Origin: Streptomyces carpinensis
Lineage (GTDB): Bacteria > Actinomycetota > Actinomycetes > Streptomycetales > Streptomycetaceae
Length of the DNA stretch: 37,540 nucleotides
Assembly (NCBI RefSeq): GCF_002154505.1
Contig: NZ_MUBM01000203.1
Coordinates: forward strand, 1-37,540
Reading direction: 5' to 3'
The notes under the pieces are model-generated. The model searched no databases. It had not been told where the DNA came from and worked only from the letters and a program-made list of their open reading frames with translations. A program made the position numbers and the translations under genes. Shown here one piece after another: positions 16,410 to 24,477 of this stretch. Within the stretch, counting starts at the first letter, position 1, and every line of letters starts with the position of its first letter.

Positions 16410-17020
16410 GTGACCAGTGCCGCGATCCACGCCTTGGTGTCGTCGGTCCGGTGGAAGAAAGACCCGACGATCGCCTCGCAGACCGCCGCGCTGCGCACGC
16501 ACGCCGGCCAGTTGCGTCTTGAGGTTCCTGAGGAGTGGGTATTCGATGACGAGGGCCACTCCGGCGCCACGCTGGTGCGTCCCGCCCTGGAGCGGCTGCG
16601 GGACCTGATCGCCACCGGATGCGTGGATGTGGTGCTGTGCTGCAACCCGGACCGGCTGGCGCGCAGGTTCCACTACCAGGCCCTGCTGATCGAGGAGTTC
16701 TCACGTTCCGGCTGCCGGATGGAGTTCGTCAAGGGTCCGCGCGGCGAAAGTCCCGAGGACCAGCTGCGGGTCCAGTTCCAGGGCATGTTCGCCGAGTACG
16801 ATAAGGCCCAGTTGATGGAACACTACCGACGCGGCAAGACCTATCGGGCTCACATCGGCTCGGTCAACGTGCTCGGTGGTGCCCGGCTCGGCTACCGCTA
16901 CCTGCAGAAAACCCCTGATTACGGCGCGAGCTATGAGATCGTCGCGCATGAGGCGACGCTGGTGGCGGAGCCGTTTTGCCGCTACGCCGAGGAGGGCGCC
17001 TCGATCACCGAGCTGAGGAC
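16410..17020 (+). pseudogene. Serine recombinase (resolvase/invertase domain), truncated
   Basis: From GTG 16410 the frame reads AIHALVSSVRWKKDPTIASQ (family: Y-RVSS-RQ---TI-SQ), then FDDEGHSGATLVRPALERLRDLI, NPDRLARRFHYQALLIEEF and the end of the catalytic domain (AEYDKAQLMEHYRRGK). The start of the recombinase domain follows (GSVNVLGGARLGYRY). The catalytic Ser is kept, but the Arg before it in the RVS motif reads Leu. Similarity ends near 17020, where the sequence becomes the antisense of the third TetR gene, so most of the large-recombinase C-terminus is missing. Confidence 0.75.
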
Positions 17021-17629
17021 CTCGAGCGGAGCGAGGCGGCGGATCAGGGCGACGGCGGCCTTGATCACCTCGTCGGCCTGGGCCTTCGTCTCGCAGGCGG
17101 CCACTTCACGCCCGGCTGCGCCGATCGCGGCGGTCAGGATCGCGGCGGTGAGCCGCTCGGGGATGGTGTCACCACCTCCGCAGAGTAGCGCGGAGTTCTG
17201 CCGCAGCCACTCCCGGCCGCGCGTGCGCCGCATCAGCTCGAAGCCGGGTGGGGCGTCACCGTCCATGAATTTCAGGGTCAGGTCCCGGCGTTCCCACGCG
17301 CTCTCCAGGTAGGCCCGGGCGCCCGCGACGAAATGGTCCACGGGCTCGGTGGCTCCGCCCTTCCGGACATCGGCCACACTGGACTCGGCGGCCCTCTCCA
17401 GGGCGCTCTGGTGCTCCTCCCACAGGGCGAGGAACAACTCTGCCTTGCCACCGAAGTGGTGGTAGAGGCTACCCACGCTGGATCCCGCCCGCTCGACCAC
17501 GTCGGAGATGCTGGCGTCTGCGAAGCCGTGTTCGCCGAAGACCTCACGCGCGGCCCGCAGCATGCTCTCGCGCGTCTGCGTGGTGCTGTTCCACTCCCAT
17601 GAGGACTTGCGCCGGTTCATGCGCGTCAT
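16982..17629 (-). CDS. TetR-family transcriptional regulator (copy 3)
   Basis: This 215-residue protein has a canonical helix-turn-helix (SISDVVERAGSSVGSLYHHFGGKAELF) and a ligand domain with GARAYLESAWERRDL and GDAPPGFELM. It is closely related to the copies at 1469 and 15501. ATG 17629 follows GGAAG; ATG 17620 is an alternative. Natural similarity ends about ALIRRLA near 17030; the last dozen residues (VLSSVIEAPSSA) are read from the antisense of the truncated recombinase, so a rearrangement replaced the original stop. It is divergent from the truncated acyl-CoA dehydrogenase, with operator 5 between, the typical layout of a local acyl-CoA-responsive repressor. Confidence 0.85.
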   Translation of the reverse strand: MTRMNRRKSSWEWNSTTQTRESMLRAAREVFGEHGFADASISDVVERAGSSVGSLYHHFGGKAELFLALWEEHQSALERAAESSVADVRKGGATEPVDHFVAGARAYLESAWERRDLTLKFMDGDAPPGFELMRRTRGREWLRQNSALLCGGGDTIPERLTAAILTAAIGAAGREVAACETKAQADEVIKAAVALIRRLAPLEVLSSVIEAPSSA

Positions 17630-17654
17630 GGTACTTCCACCGCCCCGTATCTCC

Positions 17655-17706
17655 TTGACACTGTCCGACCGCAGTTGAAATCCTATCCTAGAGGGCGATT
17701 CTAAAA
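17655..17706 (+). promoter_or_regulatory. Operator 5 with -35 box between TetR 3 and the truncated dehydrogenase
   Basis: TTGACA lies at 17655-17660. The palindrome core at 17688-17704 is CTAGAGGGCGATTCTAA. It ends 19 bp before ATG 17724, so bound repressor would cover the start of transcription in both directions. No clear -10 box fits at 17 bp from TTGACA. Confidence 0.65.
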
Positions 17707-17723
17707 TCCTCCCGGAGGCGGCC

Positions 17724-18167
17724 ATGGACTTCTCGCTCAGCACCGAGGAACGACAGATCCTCGGCGCCGTACGCTCGTTCGTCGAGAAGGAGGTCATACC
17801 GCTTGAGCCTGAGGTCCTGCGCAACGAGCGTGAAGGCCGTCCGGGGCTCGACGCCGAGACCGTGCGCGCCCTGCAGGCCAAGGCCAGGAAGGCCGGTTTC
17901 TGGGGCATCAACACCCCCGAGGAGTACGTCGCTGCGGCGCTCGGCCCGATCGTGTCGGCTGTCGTCGCCATGGAGACGGGCCGCACGTTCGTCCCGTTCC
18001 GCTTCGGCGGCACCGCGGACAACATCCTGTACGCGGGTGGCGAGGAGCAGAAGCGGCGCTACCTGATTCCCCCCATCGAGGGTGAACGGCGCTCCTCGCC
18101 GTGGCGCCGGCCCCGTACCGTGACCGCCGCAGCCGGGGACATGCCGGCCGTGGCGAAGGCCGGCTGA
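17724..18167 (+). pseudogene. Acyl-CoA dehydrogenase, truncated after ~123 residues
   Basis: The start MDFSLSTEERQIL and the segments PLEPEVLRNEREGRPGLD, FWGINTPEEY and FRFGGTADNILYAG match the complete enzyme at 4715 almost position for position up to GERRS. The sequence then changes to an unrelated 23-residue tail (SPWRRPRTVT... AKAG) and stops. The FAD signature and catalytic Glu are lost, so it is inactive. It is a second copy of the first operon's dehydrogenase, still behind its operator. The tail may be the remains of whatever stood before the permease gene that follows 2 bp later. Confidence 0.85.
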
Positions 18168-18169
18168 CG

Positions 18170-19729
18170 GTGTCCGCGAAAGTCCCGGAGGAGGAGACGT
18201 CCGAACGGGAGCAGCTGCGCTACGCGTGGCGGGTGCTGTCGGTGGTCGGCCTGGCGAGCATCACGACCGGCATGGGCAGCAGTTCGCTCAACGTGGCGCT
18301 GCCCGAGGTGGTCCGTCACTTCGGTGCAAGCGCGGCGGCCGCCTCGTGGATGCTGCTGTCGTTCCTGCTGACCAACACCGTGCTGATGGTGGCGTTCGGC
18401 CGCCTGGCCGACATGTTCGGCCGGCGCGTCATGTACCTGTGGGGCCTCGCCACGTACACCGGCGGCAGCCTGCTCCTGGGATTCGCTCCGGGGGAGTGGT
18501 ACGTCGTCGGGCTTCGGGTGGTGCAGGCGGCGGGTGGCGCCATGCTGCTGACCAACAGCGCAGCGCTGCTGAGCGAAGCCTTTCCCCGCCGGCACCTGGG
18601 ACGCGGCATGGGCATCTACATCGCGTCGTTCTCGGTCGCGCAGCTCGTCGGGCCCACCCTGGGCGGTGTCCTGACGCACCGGCTGGGTTGGCAGTGGGTG
18701 TTCTGGTTCAACGTGCCGCTCGGCGTCGTCTGCTTTGTCTGGGGTGCGTTCACCCTGCGCAGGACTGGCGGGACCGGCGGGGAGCGCGGTCTGGACGTGT
18801 CGGGCAACCTGCTGGTCCTGGTCTCGCTCGGAGGACTGCTGCTCGGAGTGTCGCAGGCAGGGGAACAGGGCTGGAGCGACCCGACGGTCCTGGCCGGTGT
18901 GGCGGCGTTCGCCGTGTCCGTCCCGGTGTTCGTCGCCGTTGAGCGGCGCAGTCGGCACCCGGTGGTGGATCTACGGCTCTTCGCCGACCGGGTGTTCGGG
19001 TTCGACCTGCTGGCCGCGCTGCTCAACACCGTGGCGCGGATGGCCGTGGTCCTCCTGGTCGCGCTCTTCTACCAGGCGGTGCGGGGGGAGGATCCGGTCT
19101 CGGCGGGCCTGAGGGTGCTGCCGACATCGATCGCGATGGGGGCCACATCGATGTCCGCGGGGCGGCTGCACACCTGGCTGGGCCCGCGGATGGTCGCCCC
19201 GCTCGGCTGCATCACGGGCAGCGTCGGCCTTCTGGTGCTGCTGGTGTCGGTGTCCGAGGATCCCGGATACGTGCCGATGTGTGCCGGGATGGTGCTCGTC
19301 GGTGTCGGAGGGGGGATGTTCATGCCCGCCACCGCCACCAACATGCTGGACGAACTTCCCGACAACCGGGTGGGCATCGTCAACGCCATGCGGCTCATGG
19401 TGCAGAACGTGGGTGTCATGGTCAGCACCGGACTGGGAACCTCGCTGATTGCAAGTCAGCTCCCGGCCTCACTGCGGCCCGAGGTCTTCGCAGGCACCCT
19501 GTCCCATGGCGCACCCGGCGAGGTGGGGAAGCTGATCAGCGGTTACCGGGTTGCCCTGGCCGTGATGACCGCCGTCTCCGTGCTCGCCGTGGCGGCCTCG
19601 CTCGCCGGCCGCCGCAAACCCGGTGCCGTGAGCCTCTGGCCGGACGACGACACCCCGGGCTGCACCCCCGCCGACCCGATGCCGTCCCAGCAGGGAAGGG
19701 GGCACGGGACAGAGGGGAGCAAGGCGTGA
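18170..19729 (+). CDS. MFS transporter, 14-TM DHA2 (EmrB/QacA) type
   Basis: This 519-residue protein has LASITTGMGSSSLNVALPEV at the first membrane segment, the loop motif FGRLADMFGRR, and GPTLGGVLTHRLGWQWVFWFNVPLG (the motif C/D1 region of DHA2 exporters). The length fits 14 segments. GTG 18170 begins 2 bp after the truncated dehydrogenase stops; the same frame is open from 18101, but similarity begins near residue 20. Members export drugs or organic compounds by proton antiport. Its place behind operator 5 suggests co-expression with the acyl-CoA regulon, but the junction just upstream means this neighbourhood could be recent. The C-terminal ~40 residues are hydrophilic. Confidence 0.85.
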   Translation: MSAKVPEEETSEREQLRYAWRVLSVVGLASITTGMGSSSLNVALPEVVRHFGASAAAASWMLLSFLLTNTVLMVAFGRLADMFGRRVMYLWGLATYTGGSLLLGFAPGEWYVVGLRVVQAAGGAMLLTNSAALLSEAFPRRHLGRGMGIYIASFSVAQLVGPTLGGVLTHRLGWQWVFWFNVPLGVVCFVWGAFTLRRTGGTGGERGLDVSGNLLVLVSLGGLLLGVSQAGEQGWSDPTVLAGVAAFAVSVPVFVAVERRSRHPVVDLRLFADRVFGFDLLAALLNTVARMAVVLLVALFYQAVRGEDPVSAGLRVLPTSIAMGATSMSAGRLHTWLGPRMVAPLGCITGSVGLLVLLVSVSEDPGYVPMCAGMVLVGVGGGMFMPATATNMLDELPDNRVGIVNAMRLMVQNVGVMVSTGLGTSLIASQLPASLRPEVFAGTLSHGAPGEVGKLISGYRVALAVMTAVSVLAVAASLAGRRKPGAVSLWPDDDTPGCTPADPMPSQQGRGHGTEGSKA

Positions 19730-19844
19730 CCGGCACGACTCCCCGGCACGGCCAGGACGTCCGCGGGACGGGCGCCGGTCTCGGGAGCCGCCCGGCCCCC
19801 GCCGCGGACGGTGCCCGTTCGGGCAGGCGACGGGGCGCCCGTGT

Positions 19845-19999
19845 CCCCGGGGTGAGTCGGTCAGGTGCGTCGTGCCGCGGTCGATCACCACCGTGCCGTC
19901 CTCCTTGACGGTGCGGAACAGCGCGGTGGCACCGTCCGTCCACATCCGTACGGTCAGCGACTTCCCTGGCAGGACGGGCGCGCTGAACCGGGCCGGCAT
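19845..19999 (-). pseudogene. MaoC-family hydratase C-terminal remnant
   Basis: The minus-strand frame reads ARFSAPVLPGKSLTVRMW and TVKEDGTVVIDRGTTHLTD. This closely matches the end of the broken hydratase at 8084 (GRFSKPVFPGDRLKIAVW and GSVVLDRGVFVTRD). Nothing of the N-terminal hot-dog repeat or catalytic motif was found. The piece points towards the permease gene and has no start of its own. It is a second inactivated member of the family. Confidence 0.65.
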
Positions 20000-20044
20000 C
20001 CCGGCGAACCAGCGACACCAGTTGGCTGTCCTGCAGCGGCGGAC

Positions 20045-20995
20045 TGCCGCGCGTCACCCCCAGCGGACCGCGCCTTCCTGGCCGCGCTCCTCCACCGGCT
20101 CCCCAGGGACATGCTGCGACAGCTGGATCTGATCGTCTCGTTGGAGGCGGTTTTGGGGTGGCGCCGTGACCTCATGCGCGTCGTCACGCTGATGTTTCAC
20201 GTCCCAAGCGGTCTGGCATGGGCACCGATCCGCCCCCAGCCTTCGGTCGGGAGGTGCCCCCAGCAGTATCCGGGCACTTGTCCTGCGCTTGGGCCGCGAG
20301 CACAGGTCCTGGGGTATCGGTGCATCCACGGCGAACTCGCCGTGCATCAAGGTGGCACCACCACGGTCTGGGAGATCCTGCGAGCGCACGCGATCGAGCC
20401 AGCGCCCGAACGCAACCGTCAGACCTGGGCCGCGTTCGTGCGCGGCCAAGCCCACGCGATCCTGGCCTGCGACTTCTTCACCATCGCGGCCCTTAACGGA
20501 CCGACCCCTTATGTCTTCGCCATCAGCGAGCACGCCAACCGCCGCATCTCGTCGCGCGATCGCCCATCCCACCACGGACTGGGTCACCGAGGCTGCGAGG
20601 AACGTGGCCATGGGCCTCCAGGACGCCGGCGCCACCGTCCGACACCTGATCAGGGACCGCGACAGCCAGTTCACCCGCGCGTTCGGCGCCGTCTTCGCAG
20701 CCGAGGGCATCGAGGTCGTCACCACCGGTATCCGCGTGCCCCGCATGAACTCGATCACGGCACGCTGGGTGCAGGCCTGCCGACACGAATTCCTCGGCCG
20801 CTCCTTCTGGAACCAGGCCCACCTGCTCCACCTGCTCGGAGAGTTCGAGTCGATCTACAACGAGCATCGGCCTCACCGCACCCTGCACAGCGCGGCACCC
20901 CCTGCGCTCCCCGAACCGGACCGGCTCGATCGCCTCGACGTCCGTCGACGTGACCGACTCGGCGGCCTCTTCCGCGTGTACGTCCCTGCTGTCTG
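20045..20995 (+). pseudogene. Integrase-core (rve) DDE transposase, frameshifted
   Basis: Pieces in two frames rebuild an actinomycete IS481-like transposase: ADRAFLAALLHRLPRDMLRQ, GREHRSWG then YRCIHGELAV (shift near 20313), TTTVWEILRAHAIEPAPERN and ILACDFFTI with the first catalytic Asp. After a shift near 20550 come WVTEAARNVAM, LIRDRDSQFTRAF with the second Asp, and RVPRMNSITARWVQACRHEF. The third acidic residue, normally Glu in MNSI-ERWVQ, reads Ala. It ends RRRDRLGGLFRVYVPAV. Frameshifts and the lost Glu show it is dead. No terminal repeats were seen. Confidence 0.75.
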
Positions 20996-21049
20996 ACCAG
21001 CTGGGACGTAATTATCGGCGCCCGCAGTGCACAGAGTGGAGACGGCCAC

Positions 21050-21097
21050 TTGACACTCCCTCCGGCAAGAGCATAATCCTAGTATTCGATTCTAGAG
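21050..21097 (+). promoter_or_regulatory. Promoter with operator 6 before the third permease gene
   Basis: TTGACA (21050-21055) and CATAAT (21072-21077) are 16 bp apart. The palindrome core CTAGTATTCGATTCTAG at 21079-21095 follows directly, covering the expected start of transcription. This is one of the best-formed sites. A leader of about 220 bp separates it from the GTG start at 21310. Confidence 0.75.
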
Positions 21098-21309
21098 TTT
21101 ACTAAATGATTATGCGACCAGTCAGCGGGAATGGGCGCGGTCCACCCGCGCGAGGCTCGGCAATGCGCACAGAGTCAGGCGCGCCGGTCAGGTCGGGCTG
21201 GTGACGCTGTTTAGGGAGGTCCGGGACGCGCGGGGTGCCGTTAGGTGTGCGCGAGCCCGTCGCTCCATGTCGATTCGATGCCGCACTGTCATCAGAGAAG
21301 GAGACGCGC

Positions 21310-22707
21310 GTGAGTGAAAGCCAAACTCAAGCCGCGACGGGCCCGCAAGCCAAGTACGCCAACGGCCAGATCGCGGCACGCATAGACCGGCTGCCGCTGA
21401 CCCGGGTGCAGTACCTGCTGGCAGCCGTTACTCAGCTTTTCTGGGGTTTCCTGATCGACACGGACGGGGTCGTGGCCCGTCTGTACCCGTTCATCTGGGA
21501 GCCACAGGGTATGAGTGCGGTCAAGTACTCGTTCCTGTATGCCGGCAACACCGGCGTGGGCATCCTGCTGGGCATCAGTGCGGGAGGGCCAATCAGTGAC
21601 CGGTTCGGGCGCAAGAAGGTCCTGGTCTCCTCGGGGCTGGTCGGCGCGGTGTTCTTGACGCCCCTTGCGCACACGAACTCGTTCGGGTGGCTGTTGCTGT
21701 GGAACATCCTCTACGGCATAGGGATCGGCTTCATGCTCTCGGTCAACAACGTGTACCTGCATGAGCTCGCGCCGCCCGGTTCGCGTCAGAAGCTCGCGAT
21801 GCGTGCCCAGGCGACGACCGCCCTGTGCTCGTTCCTGCCGGGCATCATGGGTGTGTTCTGGGTGCCGGAGCACTACCGGTGGTTCATCTACGGCCTGGCC
21901 ATCGCCATGCTGTGCATGGTGCCGGTGGGCGCCATCATCCTGCCCGAGTCGCCGCGGTGGTTGGAGCAGAAGGGACGCCACGCCGAGGCCGACGCGATCG
22001 TCTCGCGCTGGGAGACTCGTATCGAGGCGATCACCGGTCGGCCGTTGCCGGAGCCTGAGCCGGAGCGCAACATCGTGGTGCAGACCGAGAAGGTGCCGGT
22101 GCAGGAGTTGTTCGGCGGCATGTACGGTAAGCGGATCGTTATGCTGTGCCTCGTATGGATGTGCGGCTACGCCGGCATCGTGTACGGGTTCGGTGCGTTC
22201 TCATCCACCTTCCTGAAGCATCAAGGATGGACGGCCGGCCAGTTGTTCTTCTGGGTCTCGATGATCGCGCCCCTCATGCGGCTCTCGGCGTTCATCGCCG
22301 CTTCCTTCATCGGTGAGCGGTTCGAACGCAAATCGCTGATCGGCATCGTCGGGTGCGTGTACGGAGCGATTGTGCTGCTGTTCTGGTTCGCCCACGTGTT
22401 CCCGCTGCAGGTTGTCATGCTCCTGTGCATCTACCCGTGCAGCACCATGTGGTTGTTCAACATGTACAACTACACGAGCATGTCGTTCCCGACGCGCATC
22501 CGATCCTCCGGATACGCGTGGAGCAATGGTGTGGCGCACACCGCCGCAGTCTGGGGGCCGATCGCGGTCGCCCCCATCTTCGCGGCCACCGGTGGCTGGG
22601 GCTGGCTGGTCTTCGTCGGCAGTATCGGCGCGATCGTGCCCTCACTCATTGTCGTGACACTGGGTATGCGGCAGAAGGGCCGAACCCTGGAAGAGGTTGC
22701 GGTCTAG
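21310..22707 (+). CDS. MFS transporter, sugar/aromatic-acid symporter type
   Basis: This 465-residue protein has the loop motif GGPISDRFGRKKV, PESPRWLEQKGRHAEAD after the sixth membrane segment (shared by the sugar porter and aromatic acid:H+ symporter families), and a second loop SFIGERFERKSLIG. GTG 21310 follows AGAAGGAGA by 6 bases; the upstream frame from 21235 lacks a ribosome-binding site. It is a single-gene unit, bounded by operator 6 upstream and a strong hairpin terminator downstream. The operator makes it part of the acyl-CoA regulon, so import of an organic acid or its precursor is likely. Confidence 0.85.
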   Translation: MSESQTQAATGPQAKYANGQIAARIDRLPLTRVQYLLAAVTQLFWGFLIDTDGVVARLYPFIWEPQGMSAVKYSFLYAGNTGVGILLGISAGGPISDRFGRKKVLVSSGLVGAVFLTPLAHTNSFGWLLLWNILYGIGIGFMLSVNNVYLHELAPPGSRQKLAMRAQATTALCSFLPGIMGVFWVPEHYRWFIYGLAIAMLCMVPVGAIILPESPRWLEQKGRHAEADAIVSRWETRIEAITGRPLPEPEPERNIVVQTEKVPVQELFGGMYGKRIVMLCLVWMCGYAGIVYGFGAFSSTFLKHQGWTAGQLFFWVSMIAPLMRLSAFIAASFIGERFERKSLIGIVGCVYGAIVLLFWFAHVFPLQVVMLLCIYPCSTMWLFNMYNYTSMSFPTRIRSSGYAWSNGVAHTAAVWGPIAVAPIFAATGGWGWLVFVGSIGAIVPSLIVVTLGMRQKGRTLEEVAV

Positions 22708-22722
22708 CCTCGATCTTGCATG

Positions 22723-22752
22723 AGGGCCCGTCAGCTTGCTGACGGGCCCTTT
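22723..22752 (+). terminator. Rho-independent terminator after the third permease gene
   Basis: A perfect stem GGGCCCGTCAGC (22724-22735) / GCTGACGGGCCC (22738-22749) with TT at the tip, an A-T pair at its foot and a TTT tail begins 16 bp after the stop codon. Confidence 0.85.
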
Positions 22753-22897
22753 CTGCTCGTTCAGAGCGGAGATTTCTGCTGGGGGCAGGCTGATGGCCCG
22801 GCTGTCGCGCGGGGTGGGCGCCGGGTTCCATGAGGCTGATCCTTTGGAATGGTCACCCTGGCAAACGGATCTTGAAGGTCCAGGAAGGTATGTCCAG

Positions 22898-23219
22898 GTG
22901 GGACGCCAGTGCCCATACCCGGAAGAGTTTCGGAAGGACGCCGTCGCGTTGTACCGAGCTCCCGGTGGCAAGCGCAGGTACGCGGCGGTGGCCGCGGAGC
23001 TCGGGATCAGGCGGGGAGACGCTGCGTATGTGGTTCCGCAAGGACACCGCCCAGCACACGTCCGAGAACGGCGTGGGCGGGGCCGGCCATGGTCCGGCTG
23101 AGGAACTGACCCGGCTGTGGGCCGAAAACGTCCATCTGCTCAAGGCGGAGACGGAGTGGCTGCTGGAGCGCGAGATCCTGCGCCGGGCAGTCGCCTATTT
23201 CGCTCGGGAGGTGAAGTGA
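22898..23219 (+). pseudogene. IS3-type transposase OrfA, frameshifted
   Basis: From GTG 22898 the frame reads QCPYPEEFRKDAVALYRAPGG and continues to AAVAAELGI, the helix-turn-helix start of IS3-family OrfA. Near 23010 the match shifts frame to SGETLRMWFRKD, followed by the leucine-zipper-like end ELTRLWAENVHLLKAETEWL and LEREILRRAVAYFA. OrfB does not follow. The frameshift lies inside the helix-turn-helix region, not at the normal OrfA/OrfB slip site. Confidence 0.7.
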
Positions 23220-23420
23220 AGTCCCGTCTCTCGGACTTCATCTCCGACAACCGCGTCCAAGAAGTCCGCCGGACAGGCGAAGGAGTCCCTCGAGGTCATC
23301 GACGTCGCCCAGCTTCTCGTCCACGCCGTCAACCTGCGTGAGTGCGTGGACGCGGGATTCGCCGAGGCGTAGGACGGCGGGTAAGGCGCAAGCAAGTTCA
23401 CGGGCAAAGACCGCAGAGAA
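23220..23420 (+). other. Short unrecognised frame between the IS3 remnant and etfA
   Basis: After the OrfA stop, one frame reads SKKSAGQAKESLEVIDVAQ, then LLVHAVNLRECVDAGFAEA and TAG at 23370-23372. It is hydrophilic then amphipathic and not recognised. It may be the end of a displaced gene. No start or ribosome-binding site is visible. Confidence 0.3.
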
Positions 23421-23458
23421 GGAACGGACCGCGGACGATGGGAGCCGCGGTTCGTTCC
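23421..23458. terminator. Hairpin beyond the 3' end of etfA
   Basis: GGAACGGACCGCGG (23421-23434) and CCGCGGTTCGTTCC (23445-23458) pair over 14 bp with one G-T wobble and a 10-base loop. It lies 26 bp past the etfA stop (minus strand) and could act in both directions. There is no strong T-run. Confidence 0.6.
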
Positions 23459-23483
23459 TCTCGCTCGGGGTTTTGGGGTTCCC

Positions 23484-24443
23484 TCAGCCCTCCTGCGCGC
23501 GCTTGTTGATCTCCGTGGTGAGCTGCGGCACGACGTTGAAGAGGTCGCCGACGACGCCATAGTCGGCGAGCTCGAAGATCGGTGCTTCCGGGTCATTGTT
23601 GATGACCATGATCGCCTTGGAGGTCTGCATGCCGGCGCGGTGCTGGATCGCGCCAGAGATACCGACGGCGATGTAGAGCTGCGGCGAGACGGTCTTACCG
23701 GTCTGGCCGACCTGGAACTGGTGGGGGTACCAGCCGGCGTCGACGGCCGCCCTGGATGCGCCGACCGCCGCGTGCAGCGCGTCGGCGAGGCCCTCGATCA
23801 GGTTGAAGTTCTCACCGCTGCCCACGCCCCGGCCGCCGGACACGACGATCGCGGCCTCGGTCAGCTCTGGCCGGCTGCCGCGCTCCTTGCGCACCCGCTC
23901 GGTGACCCGCGCGCCCTTGGCCGCGTCCGGGACGGCGAACTCGACCTTCTCGAGGACGGCCGGCCCGGGCGCGGGCTCGGCCGCGATGGCGTTGGGGCGG
24001 ATCGCGATGATCGGGACGCCGGAGCACGCCCGCGAGCTGACCGTGATTGCGCCGCCGAAGATCGGCTGCTCCGCGATCAGGTCCGCCGAGAGGCCTGTGA
24101 CGTCGGTCAGCACACCCCAGCCGGTCTTGACGGCCAGCCGGCCGGCGACCTCGCGGCCCTCCTGGGAGGCCGCGACGAGAACCGCCCCCGGTGCCTTTTC
24201 GCGTGCGAGCGCGGCGAGCAGCTCGGCCTTCGGCGCGACGACGTAGTCGGCGAAGTCGGGGCTGTCGGCGATGTATACCTTCGCCGCGCCGAACTCGCCG
24301 AGGCGGCCCGCGGCCTCCTCGCCGCCCGGGCCCGCCCACACCACCGAGGGCTCGCCGAGTTCACGGGCGACCGTGAGCAGCTCGGTCGTTACCTTCTTGA
24401 CCGCGCCGCCGTCGTGTTCGGCCAGGATCAGGATTTCCGCCAT
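23484..24443 (-). CDS. etfA: Electron transfer flavoprotein, alpha subunit
   Basis: This 319-residue EtfA has an N-terminal nucleotide-binding-like domain (MAEILILAEHDGGAVKKVT) and a C-terminal FAD domain with VVSGGRGVGSGENF, VGQTGKTVSPQLYIAVGISGAIQH (the FAD-binding signature) and INNDPEAPIFELADYGVVGD. It ends FNVVPQLTTEINKRAQEG. Length is normal and all motifs are present. With EtfB it carries electrons from acyl-CoA dehydrogenases to the ETF:quinone oxidoreductase. It begins 34 bp after etfB in a two-gene leftward operon under operator 7. The end matches the etf fusion remnant at 12490, which shows a second etf pair once existed here. Confidence 0.95.
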   Translation of the reverse strand: MAEILILAEHDGGAVKKVTTELLTVARELGEPSVVWAGPGGEEAAGRLGEFGAAKVYIADSPDFADYVVAPKAELLAALAREKAPGAVLVAASQEGREVAGRLAVKTGWGVLTDVTGLSADLIAEQPIFGGAITVSSRACSGVPIIAIRPNAIAAEPAPGPAVLEKVEFAVPDAAKGARVTERVRKERGSRPELTEAAIVVSGGRGVGSGENFNLIEGLADALHAAVGASRAAVDAGWYPHQFQVGQTGKTVSPQLYIAVGISGAIQHRAGMQTSKAIMVINNDPEAPIFELADYGVVGDLFNVVPQLTTEINKRAQEG

Positions 24444-24477
24444 TGATCGTTTCCTTCCAGCGGTCAGCGGACTGCGC

